From Dimorphilus gyrociliatus (Eukaryota > Annelida > Polychaeta > Dinophilidae), in NCBI GenBank assembly GCA_904063045.1, contig CAJFCJ010000024.1:925777-989776 (forward strand): a stretch of 64,000 nucleotides of DNA. Reading direction: 5' to 3'. A program made the position numbers and the translations under genes. The notes under the pieces are model-generated. The model saw nothing but the letters and a program-made list of their open reading frames with translations, was not told the DNA's origin and ran no database searches. The number at the start of each line of letters is the position of its first letter. The first letter of the stretch is position 1. Of this stretch, positions 47,201-59,509 are shown in pieces.

Positions 47201-50200
47201 GGTTGCCTTTATTTTTGAACGAAGAAGATGAGTTAGATGTATTCGATCCATATAATTTGATAATAGCAACAGAATACACTCTGTTATTTCAAAATATGAA
47301 AGAGAATGTTGTAAACAAGAAAATCATTAAAACAAGTTTGATTTATAAACTTAAAAAAACGGGAGTAGTACGAGAAGCCACTACGGATTTGTTAGCTCAA
47401 TATATAGTCGATAATATCCCAGAAGAACTTGACAAATCAAAACAGATTGTAGAATATCATGAGAAATATGAAGAATATATTGCCAACTTCTGGAAATGGG
47501 CGAAAGATCAACACAAGGGATCACTAGTAGCAATTACAGCAATTTTACAGCAATTTTCAAATTATTCCCTTCTACCTTGTAAATCCAGTGACAAAATTTA
47601 CATTATCCCTTTAAAGTATCATAAAGCAATTTGTTCGGAAAATAATGACATGATTACAAAGTTGAATATTTTTCAACGAGACAACAATAAGGTGGAATTT
47701 AACCAATACATTCCAGATTTAATTTATACCAAAAATGATAACATTTCTGATTTTATTTTGTGTTTGACATTATATGATGGGGATATTCTGCCGAAGCTGA
47801 ATTATCAAAACTTGGAAAAGGAAGAGTTAAGAAAAATATTTCGTTGGGTTTTAGAAATTGAAAAAGACGCTGATAATACTAAGCTACTTCATCTACCCGT
47901 TTTCGAAACGATTGGTGGAAAATATACATCTTTATTTGAAAAGCATATTTATACGTTGAAAACCTGCGCGTATCTAGATTTTACAAATGAAAATTCATGG
48001 AAACCTAATGATATTCACATTTTAGACTATAAAGTTTACAAGACAAGTAATATTTGGAACAATTTACTTAAGTACAAAGCGAAACTTGTTTCACCGCTAT
48101 TTTTCTTTGAGAAATATATTTTAAAAAAATTTCCTGATCTTGAAATAGAGGAACAAATTAAACATTTACGTAATTTATCAACGTGTCTGAAACTCGAACA
48201 AGAAATTAATGAAGCGAAATATTACACTGAAAGTCTGAAATCCATTGAATTTGTTCAATGTTTAGATGAAAAATATCGGAAACCATCAGATACATTTAGT
48301 ATGAATATGAGTAAACTTGCAGACAAATTTGATTTCAAAAGAATCCCAATTTATAAAAAGATATTATCTGAAACAGATAGTCACTATTATAACTCTTTGA
48401 ATTGTTTGGAGGAACTTTTGATAGATTTAGGAATGAAAGAGATTATTTCATCTGATATTTGTCTTGGATTCTGTGAAATAGCTTCAAAAAATCCCGAACA
48501 GCAATACGATGTGCAAATACTTCAATTCCTTTTCTACAGTGATATATCTGAATGGCCTGCCTCTCAGTTAGACAAGGTTATCAATTATCCTTTTATTTAT
48601 CCTGCTAAAGTCAAAAACGAATATGAAAAGTTGAGCAAATGTACTAAAACTCTAATTTCAATCAATAATTCATATCTAAATACTAAAGAGGCAAAATATG
48701 CATTGTTTTGGACAGCTTTTCCAATGCTTCCGTATATCGATACAATATCAATTGAAAATTTTCCTAAATTTAAAACTTTAAACGTTAAAACTAAAGTTTC
48801 CATTACAGATTTGATTGAACATCTGAAAAATTTAAATGTAATTTTGAGGGAAAAAATAGAAAATGACTGTGACAAAGTTAAAATGATATTTGAAATATAT
48901 GGTTATATTTTTAAATATTTAAGTGAAGTTAAAGAATCAAAAGAAGACGTCAAAAATATTCTACGTGTACCGATCCCCGATGACGATAATAATGCAATAA
49001 TTGATATGATCAAAATACAGAATTTATACGAAGACAAAGATAATTACAATATTCCTGGATATTTTTGTAAGAGACCAGAATACTTGTTTCCACATCAATC
49101 ATTATTATATGAAATGGGACTAGTGAAGAAGGTTGAACCTCAAATTTTATGTAATATTATGAGTGAAATTTATGAATATACTAATCAGGGTAATGTTCCT
49201 TTAAATGAAAAAAATTTACATGCAGCTAAGTCAGCAATAAAATATCTTCAATTCATCATTCAAAATCGAAAAATTGATCAAATTGAATCACAGCTGTATC
49301 TGATAACAAGAGATGAAAATGGTAAATACTTTTTAAAACCTTCGCAGGAGCTTTATTTTATTGATATAGAAATTCACAAACAATTAGAAGCAAAACTGAT
49401 AAATTATAAAATTATCGTATGTTTTGACTTGAATTTATCAAAAGCTTTCTTTGGTCGCTGGAATAAAAAATTTTTGCCTAAAAATATATCAGAACTTGTT
49501 GAAGAAACAATTGAAAGTTTCAATGAGTGCTCGTCTAATTGTAGCTCTGTTGGTGATTTCTGGAAAGATCGTTTGAGGTCTCTGCTATTAAAAACAGCTC
49601 TAACTTCAATTCTTTGTCAAATTGGTGTTGAAAGTACTAAAGAAAAATATCTGAAAAGATTATCAAATATTGAGATCAAATTAGTATCAAACTTGATTAT
49701 TTCGTTGCGTTTTGCAGCTAAAAAACATAAAAAAAGCCACAGCTACTTCATCGATAATAGAAATGAGCAGATTGTAATTTACCTAAATGTGGATTTTAAA
49801 AATGAGGTATTGAAAATTGATTTTAGAGAACAAGCTAAACAGTTGGCAAAGTACATTTTGTTCGATTTAAAAGTTGACGAAGAAAGGGTTGTACACGTTT
49901 TCTTCGACTGTCTTTACACGCAGAATGTAAACGATATACAGAAAATATTAGAAGAAAATGGCTTCAGTTTACAATACTGTAATGAATATGATAGCCTATC
50001 CTGTAGAATCTTGCTCGAAGGAGAGATTTTAGAACTGTTTTTCCTAAGATCAGAGTTCCAAAAAAATGAAGTAGTAGTATTTCAGGAAACAACCAGTTTA
50101 AGTCGTTTTCTCCCTAAAAACGCTAGTGATGAAAAATATGAAGCTATATTTTATGTTAGTCAGGTTATTGAAATTTTTTCAACCGATAAAGACAATATCT

Positions 50201-51316
50201 GGAATAATGAATACATTATTGAATATCAACCGCAAAAGCATATAAAAGTAAAAGGATACGAGCTGTTTTACATCAAAACGGATACTAACAAAGAAATAAT
50301 TGATAATTATGTAAAAAATTCTGAAAAAGAATCAGTGGAAAAAGATCTGTTACTATTAAAACTATTTGATACAGAAGTACAAAAAAAGGTAGGCATTGTC
50401 GTCGAAACATTATATTAATATAATTTAGGATCGTATCAATTCTTTATGTTTTTATATCAGTGTATAATTGAGACATTCTTCAACTGGTTGGAAGAAAAAC
50501 ATAATGACAACTATAAAGCTAAATGCGCGAAGATGAAAACAGTCATTCATGAAATTGTAAAGCTTAATTTTACACAGGAAGTAATAGAATTTATTGAAGA
50601 GTAAGTAACTTCAACTTTGTTATTATTCATTTGTCTTATAGCTTTTATTATTTCATTCTATTTTTTATATTATAAAGAAAACTGGAAATTACCGCAAAAG
50701 AAAGAATTAAGGCACACCAAACGTTCCAATCGAAAATAGAACTTTTATCAAAGAATCAAGGATTTAATAATTCACAGTATTAAGAATATATTTAAATGTT
50801 TTTCTTGTTTATAAGTAATTAATCTTTTTTAGTTCTTGCCTGTTTTATCGCAGCTGTGAAGAACCCAGCCCCCTTTCTGCTAAACAGTATATTCAATTAG
50901 CTAAGGAAGACTTGCAAGCAGTTCCAAACGATTATGCCTACGATCATATAGCGAGCCGATGGGCACTATATAAATGTCATCAAGTTTGTATTATTATATC
51001 CTAATTTAATTTTATCTATGTCAGAAGTGTAATAAACACATACTTTCAGGCTTGTGAAAAGGCTCTTAAATCTCTCAGATTCCTAAATTCTTCAGACAAC
51101 TCTCACAGTCACAGTTTAAGCGCTTTAATGCCTTTTGATGTGCCAGATGATATTAGAGAAGCTGTAAATACAGTGACCAGATTCATATGTGATCCATCCA
51201 GTTTAAGATATTCTTTACGGAACAATTCGGAAACTGTAGAGACTATTCTATTAATTGAGAAGAAGATTCGTATAGTTGTAGACTATGCACAAGAGAAGAT
51301 AAAAAATTTTAAATAG
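38286..51316 (+). CDS. Sacsin-type giant protein: three HSP90-like repeats plus HEPN
   Basis: Nine exons: 38286-38295, 38635-38723, 38783-39047, 39103-42179, 42241-50388, 50461-50600, 50678-50776, 50833-50983 and 51050-51316; about 4,081 aa (human sacsin 4,579). Exon 1 codes only M-E-K and one base; it rests on phase, a GTTTGT donor and an in-frame upstream TAG, so it is less sure than the rest. Three sacsin repeat regions with GHKL ATPase motifs begin near residues 5, 1261 and 2228: EMIQNAEDAGAK with GRFGLGMKSLFH, ELIQNADDARAT with GKFGIGFNSVYH, and EIIQNADDAGAT with GEFGVGFNCVYH. The last two exons encode a HEPN domain (YKCHQACEKALKSLRF). Sacsin is a cytosolic chaperone-like protein linked to proteostasis, mitochondria and intermediate filaments. 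No J-domain HPD is seen and no ubiquitin-like N-terminus is present. The 8.1-kb exon is one uninterrupted frame. AATAAA is at 51422. Confidence 0.92.
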
Positions 51317-51562
51317 ACCATAATCCTAACCAAAAGACATTTATTCGTTTAAAACAGTAGTTTTATTAAAAACGCTTTTATTGTATCAAATGATGAATAA
51401 TCGAAAATATTTCCTTTGAAAAATAAATTTTTAGCATAGACACATACTTTTATTTGTTGCGCATTTTATGAATATAATATATTCATCTTATTATACTAAC
51501 TAGATAGTAGTGTGGAATTTATAGTACACCGCAAATCCGGATAAGGTACCAACTGAAAGAAG

Positions 51563-51765
51563 ATGATTTATCGAATCAGATCTGAAAGAAATATAGAAAC
51601 TCCTCCAAAAGCTAAAGAACCCTACCCAATCTTACACTCTACCCAAAGTTCTAGGACGAAAGACTTAGACTCAAAAGCGGATTGTAACAATTACGCACTG
51701 ATTATTTCGAGGAAAAGTAAAGGAGATAACCATAATCCTTCTGCTGTAGAATTACAGATAAACTG
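51563..51765 (+). CDS. Orphan first-exon-like open frame
   Basis: An ATG-initiated frame of 67 codons ends at a strong GTAAGT donor in phase 2, with hydrophilic, coding-like composition (RSERNIETPPKAKEPYPILH) and no membrane segment. No convincing next exon follows: the acceptors at about 52045 and 52244 give immediate stops, and one at 54951 is open in all frames. No family recognised. Confidence 0.3.
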
Positions 51766-52613
51766 GTAAGTTTTCTCAGAAAAAAAGACCTAAAAGAGAG
51801 TGACTAAGAGATAAATGATACTTAAAGTCTAGAAAGAGAAGAGATGAGATGCAATGGTCACATGGCAGGACTGATACAAAAGAAAGATGCAGTCTATATA
51901 ACTTTCCTGCATAATATCCTATGAGATACCAAGCAGAAAGAGAAAAAACCTATACAAATATACATTGTACCAGTAACAATTGAATTGAAGAAACACTTGA
52001 AAGACTGGTATATTATATTAATTACGGATTTTCTATTTTTTACAGACATCTTTTACCGAACCAAATAATCCTCGAAATAATAAATTATATAATTATTAAG
52101 TATATATGAAATCAATAAACCATCAGGGAAATTTTACACGCTTCATAACGTTTTTCCCTTTAAGATTACTATTATCTTTCATAGAAGACATTTTTTTAAT
52201 TGAGAAAAGAGTTGGTTGAGAAAGTATCTACTTTTTCTTTACAGAAGATTCAATTAAGACTGTTTAAATAGCTAATAATTTAATTTCCATAGACTTCAGA
52301 CTTGGAGTGCAATTTTCATTTCACTAAATCTTTCGCATGAAACAGTAAAGTTAATTTAAAGGTATCAATTTCAAATATAGAGATAACATTCTCTATTTCT
52401 GTGGTTAATTTGGTAAATTTCAGCTATTTGTTAAAGTTTGCTGTTGATTAGCTAAAGCATGTCTGCCTTATCAAAATGACAGTAAATTTTGTTGATTGTA
52501 AATGGATGTCAACAACGAATGTTGCAGTTTCCTAATCAGTTTGTATATCTTACTATAAGAGTAATAATAATAATACTCTGTACTCAATAGCTATGCTTTA
52601 ATACAATGTAAAT
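51766..52613. other. Noncoding stretch
   Basis: AT-rich, with no supported exon on either strand. The 3' end of the minus-strand membrane protein gene begins just to the right (polyA signal complement at 52614-52619). Confidence 0.55.
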
Positions 52614-52753
52614 GTTTATTTAATTAATTATATTTTTCAATCTGCTTCTTTAGTTTATCTTTTATCCATTAAAGGTTTCTTTTCTTCTCCTCCTTCTCCA
52701 TCTTCTTCATCACCTAAAAATATTTCTTAATTACTTTTTACTAAGCAATTTTA

Positions 52754-53360
52754 CTATAATTTGTTATTAGTATAAAAACCTCTCTGTTCTAGATGAATAT
52801 CCTTTATTACTTGTTTTTTCCTGTATCGACAACGACAAATGATGCATATAACTATTAATAATAAAATTAATCCTCCAACACCCGAACATATATAGATGAA
52901 TAATTTAAATGGCCATTCATTTTCTTCATTGCTACAACATTTTGCTTCGGTATTTTGTAAATATGATAAAAATTTCCAATCCAATTGGCAACAAGCTGAT
53001 TTACACAGTTGAATATAAAAGAGTGATGATTTTTCTTCTTTTGTCTGATTTCTCCCTTTCCAACTATTTATAAGTTGAACATTTTTCGTCCTACAGTCGT
53101 TGTTTGCCTTTTATTTTAACAGATAAATAAAATTTTAATTTGCTAATTAGAAATTGCACTTACAACTTAATGATCAAATATTTGTTTACCTTAAAATAAT
53201 CAACATTGTAGCATTCGTTCTTATGTAATTTATATACGCATGTTTCTTGTATATTTCTCGCTTTTCTTCCAATTAACTCATCTTTTCTTTTGTGATGTTT
53301 ACCATATGTAAAATGATTGATAGCTACGAATAGCATTATATTCGTCAGATTAATATTCAT
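52754..53360 (-). CDS. Cys-rich single-pass membrane protein, family unknown
   Basis: Two minus-strand exons, 53360-53190 and 53107-52754, encode 174 aa in phase 0 across an 82-nt intron. Residues 1-20 look like a signal peptide. The ectodomain (about 21-125) has eight cysteines, including two CC pairs (SACCQLDW and EAKCCSNE), and is otherwise polar and basic. The single TM is at about 126-148 (ICSGVGGLILLLIVICIICR), followed by a basic cytosolic tail ending in GFYTNNKL. Topology is type I. The frame stays open upstream through a GA microsatellite, so I chose the ATG that starts the signal peptide. An AATAAA lies on the minus strand at 52619-52614. I do not recognise the family; a receptor, adhesion or co-receptor role is only suggested by the layout. 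Confidence 0.55.
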
Positions 53361-54676
53361 AATTAATAAGTCTCTTTCTTCCTCTCTCTCTTTCACACAC
53401 ACACACTCTCTCTCTATCTTCGTATCACAAACTTTAGATACAACTGGTAATCTTTTATTTAAATAATTTTCATGATGCAAGTATAAATTTAAATGGAATA
53501 AGATTTTCAAATAGACTCTATATATGCAATAGAAGAGATCTCTTGAAAAGTATAAATTTCTTTTAATAGGCAACAGGAATTATTTAGAGAAGAGAAGAGT
53601 GTATTACCTTTCTACATATATATTTTATAATTATTATAATTGTATCAAAGAAATGAATTCTTTGAAATTCGTTATACATACAACTAAAAACGTTTCTTCT
53701 CAAAGTCAAAAGACAATCGTAAGCTAATAAAATAAATATCCAACAGTATTACATTTTCAATTATTTAAGTTTTAGATAAAAATTAATAAATATTAAAGCA
53801 GCTAATCAACATTTTATATTCGTTTGTTATCCGTTTGCTTTAATTCCTTTAGGACAGATTTTTATAGCAATATTTTATTACATCTTTTAATAAAACATTA
53901 ATTATTTACTGAGAATAAAAATTCAAATATTGTAGACAACATAACATTTTGTTGCCTGTGATACTGTTCCAAATTGTAGACGAACTAGATGGCGCTAAAC
54001 ATGGCAAATCTATCATATTTAACTATACATATATATAATAGAATGTGTGCTATACTCATATAGATATCAAACTTGGAATGCACAGTTTATTCATAGATTT
54101 TCAGCGTTAATAGTTATTCATTAGTTTTCTTTTAGCGATAAATAAGCTGGAAATATATTGTATAATAAAGGCATAAAAAGGGGTGTGTCACTTGCCAGAC
54201 AAAATTAAAACTTTTATAGGTATTTGCCTCTTCCGCTCTCTCTTTCTCTCTCTCTCTCTGTCTCTATTCATTAAGATATCTAATCAACATGAGTCATCGG
54301 ATTTCAAAATGACTTAAATTAAGCGATTACTAACGGAAAGTAAAGGGGAAAGTAATCTTCTATTCGCTTATGAGTTTGAAAATAGGATCTTATCCACCAA
54401 CTATGTCACATTCTATTATTATCTCGCCTCTTATTGTTTAATCTGAATTTAATTTTTTGTTATTGATGAAAAAGGCATTAGCTTAAATCAAAACTTCATT
54501 GAATTTTTGTAAAATAAAGATACTATATATTCATTATACAATGTTTGCATTTCCTTAGGCATTTTCTCCCTCCCCAAATATCTTCTCTTGACGTCGAATA
54601 AATTTAATAACTTTACTGAAAATATCGAAAATATTCGTATAGTTGTTTGTCATCTTACTTTTGAAACTTTTTCTTA

Positions 54677-54708
<32 letters not shown>

Positions 54709-56455
54709 GATGGAGAATAAGATATCGATGGTAACTAGTTTTTAGCAAACTAATCGAAAGGAAAAACAAAGTAGCAAAGCTTCTTCGTAATAGCTACTTA
54801 CCCGCAATTACAAAAAATAGTGAGCGCTCCTTGGCCGAATAACCCAGCAGCTATATTTAAAATGAAACTGTGAACATTCTTTTAGAAATAAAGTACCCTA
54901 TTAATAAACCCTTATAGCGTAATTAAAACATCTAAATCTTGTTTACAGTCTTCTCTGGAAAGAAACGAACAGCTATGGCCGATATAAAATTTATATTTAA
55001 ACAAAGCTTTGTCTTTGTTATAAAAATAACATGAGTATAAAACATGGAGGAAAAACAACAATTGTTCAAATATCTAAAGAATTTTTCTATTGTCTTTTAG
55101 GATTTCATTACTCTTCTTTAAATAGTTTTATTACAAAGACTGTGTATATTCTAGAAGAGCGTGATGAAAGAATAAGAGAGGCATAAGAAGACTAAGAGAC
55201 ACTTGTCAAACTGTCTCTAAAAGCATCGATGTACATCCGAAAGTGCATTAAGAGAGGATTGTAATATATTTTCTATATTTCGACTTATTTTTACACAATA
55301 TGTTATCCCAAACTTGACTTTGTCGTTGATATCTTCATTAAAATTCATAGTTTTTGCATTTTGTTTTCCATTTACTAAAGCTGAGGACAAATAGATTGCT
55401 GATTAAACATACAAGTAGAAGATAGTCAGAGATGTTACTCTCTTACTGGATTGTTGCATCATGGACAGCGATATTTTGCATATATTTCAAAAACATATGT
55501 ATTTAATCTCCAAGATTCATAAATTAGCATAATACCCCATTTAAGGCTGTTTCTCTGTATTCTCTAGTCTCTCTCTCCCTCTCTTTCTCCTGTCATCTCT
55601 ATCTAAGCTGTTTATTTATTATATATCTAATTATTTCTCTATACTTCTTTCAAAATACACAAAAATAAATCTAATCAAGATATTAATAATTCAATAAAAG
55701 CAAGTAATATAAATGAAGAGGTGTCCTTTTTTGGCATATTCATAAATATTCACGTTGTCTCGTACTTACAAATTAAGGGGAAATGACTTTAAAACTACAT
55801 ATAGCGATATATGGCAGGAGGCTTTTTGAAATTGTGTCCATTAAAGTCTAACTCTTTTGCAAATGACTTTACTTAAATTATATATAAGTTATTATTTTTA
55901 AATTCTTTATATTTAGACTAGCAATCATTATTTCATTTAATTTATCAATAGCTCTTTTTATGCTTGTTTATTTATTATATAGATGATTCTTTTGCCCATT
56001 TGTAAATGAAAAGCTATACAAAGTATCTACACCAGCATACAAAATATAGATTTATAATAATCGTTATTTAATTTATAACTTTGTTTTCTTATTTTGGATT
56101 TAGGAAGTATTTTCTATATCTGAAAAAAGAAAAGAGAACTATTAGATTTATCAATCATTCTGCAAATATTTGTTACTTACCTTCTCTACCAGACTTTGAT
56201 TTCACTTACCTATTTTGTTTCTTTTCTTCCTTGTTTGCACATATCACTTTTTCATTACTTAAAATATTAGAGTAAAAGGATATAAACTTTACAAATTTTA
56301 GTAACCTCTTCCCCTGCTCCTCTTTACAGTTTTAATGTTGCACTTACAAGAAGAAATCGTTTAGGATTACTTTTTTCAGCTTTTAGTGCTTTTCCTTGAC
56401 CGTAGCTTTTTTAAATTAAACGCATGCATAAGCTATTAATACCTTTTTATTTAAA

Positions 56456-56493
<38 letters not shown>

Positions 56494-57354
56494 CTCTACA
56501 GATTTAATAGTCTAATAGATGTAAAAGTATGTGTTTTTCTAAGTTCTTTGTTTATGTAGAAACGTAAAAATATTCACACATTTTCGTAAATATGTATAAA
56601 CACTTTATACATTTAGTGTAAATGAGATAAGCCAATATTTACTTTTACTTATGCACATTTACTTTCTATTAAAATGTGAAGGTAAGGAAAATATGTCATA
56701 TAAGCTTTTTTCAAGGTAGCAAAAAATATACATGATCAGATTCTTTTTAGCCGATAAAAAGAGTAAACTTAACAATACCCCTCTTTACATTATTCTCTTC
56801 CTTAAACTAATTAGAGAAATTTCTTTTACAGTTTTCCCCCATATATAGCTATTATACAATTATCAAAGAATTTCAAACGCTTGTTAATACCATGTAGAAT
56901 ATGCTGACAAAAATCTTGATAACAATGTAATTATATAATTAAAGGTTTGGTTTACGTGACCGAAATAAAAGCTCAACTTTTATTTATTTATGACGCAAGC
57001 CAAATCAGATTTATTAACAAATCGTTATTTATAAAACTATCGATAAACTTTGGCAAACATTATTTACCTTATAAAATTCAGTATTAAACAATCTATTCAA
57101 TTGTCTAAGTAGTATTATACTTAAATGACAAGTGATAGAAAATTTAGAAAATTTTCTATCCTATTTAATTGCATCAGAATTTGTTTTAAGATCTATTCAA
57201 CCTTTTCTTCCTTTTAACCATCTTGCAATACTATAGTAGTTTATGTAAACTATTTTCTAGATGATCAAAAGACATCCATCTATATAAGGCTATAAAAATG
57301 AGGAAAGAATTTACACTTCTCTTAAAATAAGATACAGATACATACACATATATA
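53361..57354. other. Long intergenic stretch (4 kb), mostly noncoding
   Basis: AT-rich with GA/CT microsatellites (53384-53412, 54240-54260, 54680-54712, 56459-56490). A CTCF-like core TAGATGGCGCT is at 53986-53996. One small open, spliced-looking segment on the minus strand (54802-54850) and one plus-strand acceptor with open frames (54951) are noted under findings. No complete gene was found. Confidence 0.5.
56459..56490. repeat. (TC)n microsatellite
   Basis: Sixteen uninterrupted TC units in intergenic sequence. Confidence 0.95.
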
Positions 57355-57360
57355 TATAAA
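57355..57360 (+). promoter_or_regulatory. TATA box of the small secreted peptide gene
   Basis: TATAAA ends 56 bp before the ATG at 57416, at the end of a TA run. A start site about 25-30 bp downstream would leave a 5' UTR of about 30 nt containing a GA repeat. The distance fits well. Confidence 0.45.
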
Positions 57361-57415
57361 GAGTAAAACAGAAAGAGAGAGAGAGAGAGAAAAGTAATTA
57401 AACCGACAGAAAAAA

Positions 57416-57898
57416 ATGCTGAGAACCTTTATCATTTTGCTTATCTGCATGTCCTTTATGGCAGCCGTCAACTGTGGTAAGTTGTTCAATGTATATCAAT
57501 ATATATTTATTTGTTTGCTTTATATCTCCTACTCTGAGAGAATTATTAATAAATTACGCTCTTAAATAATTAAAATATATCCTTATTAAATAAATAAATA
57601 TGAATTGAAACTGCCTTTATATTTAATTACCAGTTTTCTTTGTAAGAAATGCTTATTTTATTGTAATCTTTGCTTATAGACGATAAACATATATCTATAT
57701 ATTTGCATTTTTTATTTATCTTTAGATGGCTATGAATCCCTAGAATTGGGAATGGACAGATCAAGACGTAGATGGGTTGATCCTCGTCATATGATGTTCA
57801 AAATGTACCTTCAATGCCTAAGAAACAATAGTGACGAACCAAAGTGCCTCCAAGCTTATAAGACAATGGGTGGAGAGGACCAATTTCGAAAGATGTGA
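57416..57898 (+). CDS. Small secreted peptide / candidate prohormone, 77 aa
   Basis: Two exons, 57416-57476 and 57726-57898, join in phase 1 to give a 77-aa precursor. Residues 1-20 are a clear signal peptide (FIILLICMSFMAAVNC). After a short acidic spacer comes RSRRR, a strong furin/prohormone convertase site at about 33, leaving a C-terminal peptide that begins WVDPRHMMFKMYLQC and contains two cysteines 12 residues apart, which could form one disulfide. No amidation Gly-Lys/Arg motif is seen at the end. A TATA box lies upstream and an AATAAA at 57979-57984, so the gene looks complete. No known neuropeptide family is recognised; a venom-like, antimicrobial or hormone role cannot be told apart from sequence alone. 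Confidence 0.68.
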
Positions 57899-58576
57899 AT
57901 TCTTTTAGTATAACAAGCACCCCTTCTAGGTTCTACAATAGTTTTACATCTGTTTTTGCATGTTTTTGACCTTAACCAAATAAAAAATCACGTCTTTTTT
58001 TCTTTAGTATTTTTTTATGCCTTACTTCTTAATATGTTATTCAATGACTTATGTTGGTATCACAGAAAAAGGAGAAAGACATCTTGTAAAATTTTCCTTT
58101 CGTTTGTTGCAAATACAAAAAGCCTTTTTCCTCTTTTCTTCTTCTCCTTCGTCTCGTTCCCAAACTAAATGTCGAAAATTTAACAAGAGTATTATGTGAT
58201 AAAATAATTCTTCTCAGTTAAATTAACCCTTGGTCACAAGTTACGGATCTATCAAGCAACTTTCTATATCTATAAGTCACTTAAAGTAAAAAATAGAACA
58301 ATAAAGGAAAGGCCATTTAGATGGACAGTTAAATAAATTAAAAGAGAACGAATAATAGAAAAAACACAAAAAAGAAAAAATACTTCCCTTTTACTTTCTT
58401 TACCAGTATTTAAAAAACAGAAAGGCAAGAAGTCGTTCAAAAGTGACAGAAGCCTTTTAAATGTGTCATCAATTTGGTTAGTATTAGTAGATCTGTCGAA
58501 AAACTTTGCCAATAGAGTACTTAGTGAATTTAATGAATATTTATCAAAATATACAAGTACATTACTTATTTAATAG

Positions 58577-59289
58577 AGGTTATACGACCCGTCCATTCTG
58601 ATATATCCTGATAGTAAGAAGGTCGTAATGGGCAATTGATATTAATAGGGATGTACGATTAGATGGTAGAAAATAGGGGAAAGATGAGATCATTAGATTG
58701 TTGTTCTTTCCATATATACACACAACTATCATTTTTTTTATAAACATAGGACAGACTCTTTATAAAGAATACCCTTTTTATGACGAGTATTTACAGAAAG
58801 GATGACTGATACTACATGTCATTTTCTCTCTAATGTATTTGAAATCAGATATATATCATATAGTAAGTATATATACGGTATCTACAATATTTCATGATTA
58901 TTGAAAATGAAACAAAAATAGATTACACTCATATTAGATAAAACAACTCCTACTTGAAATAATAGCTGCTTTATCAGTTGGCAAGTTCATTGCTACTATT
59001 ACAAATTCTTTCGTTTATTCATACTAATATAAAAACGGATTTAAATTACTTGTATAGCCTTTGGAATATAACGTAGAATCTAATCTTTCATTCCCAGTTA
59101 TGGTTTAGATGCAGTAAATTAGGATAATTATCTCCTTTTCTCTTAGTATGCTGTCGAAATTACCAACCTACGAGACTCTTCGTTTATTACTTAAGAAAAG
59201 AAAGAGCAGCTCGAGAAAAGGAAAAACTATTAATTACTAAGGAAGAATTACATGCATCGAAAAGAGAAGAGTTCAATAATCCAAGTTGA
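58577..59289 (+). CDS. 3' end of an unidentified gene
   Basis: The last exon, 59147-59289, follows a pyrimidine-rich acceptor and reads CRNYQPTRLFVYYLRKERAA then a Lys/Glu-rich helix to a TGA. AATAAA follows only 9 nt later (59298-59303). A 37-nt exon at 58577-58613 (RLYDPSILIYPD) has a TTTAATAG acceptor and a GTAAGA donor and joins it in phase. The start was not found. The composition, a short basic helix after an aromatic segment, would suit a small mitochondrial or ER membrane protein, but that is a guess. The last exon is also phase-compatible with the signal-peptide exon at 57416-57476, so alternative splicing is possible. Confidence 0.4.
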
Positions 59290-59509
59290 AAGATTATAAT
59301 AAAGAATCCAGAGTTATATTTATATATAAATACACTGTATAGTGTCTTGTAAAGGAAGAATAGTATAACACTTTTGTAGATGTTTATACAGATATTTTAA
59401 GTACTTATTTGTTATGTTCGCTTATATTAAAAAAAAAATTTTTAGGACCATATTCCCATTATAATACGCCTCACTAAAGCGCCCCCTTATTGGCAGTCGT
59501 CTGTCAGAA

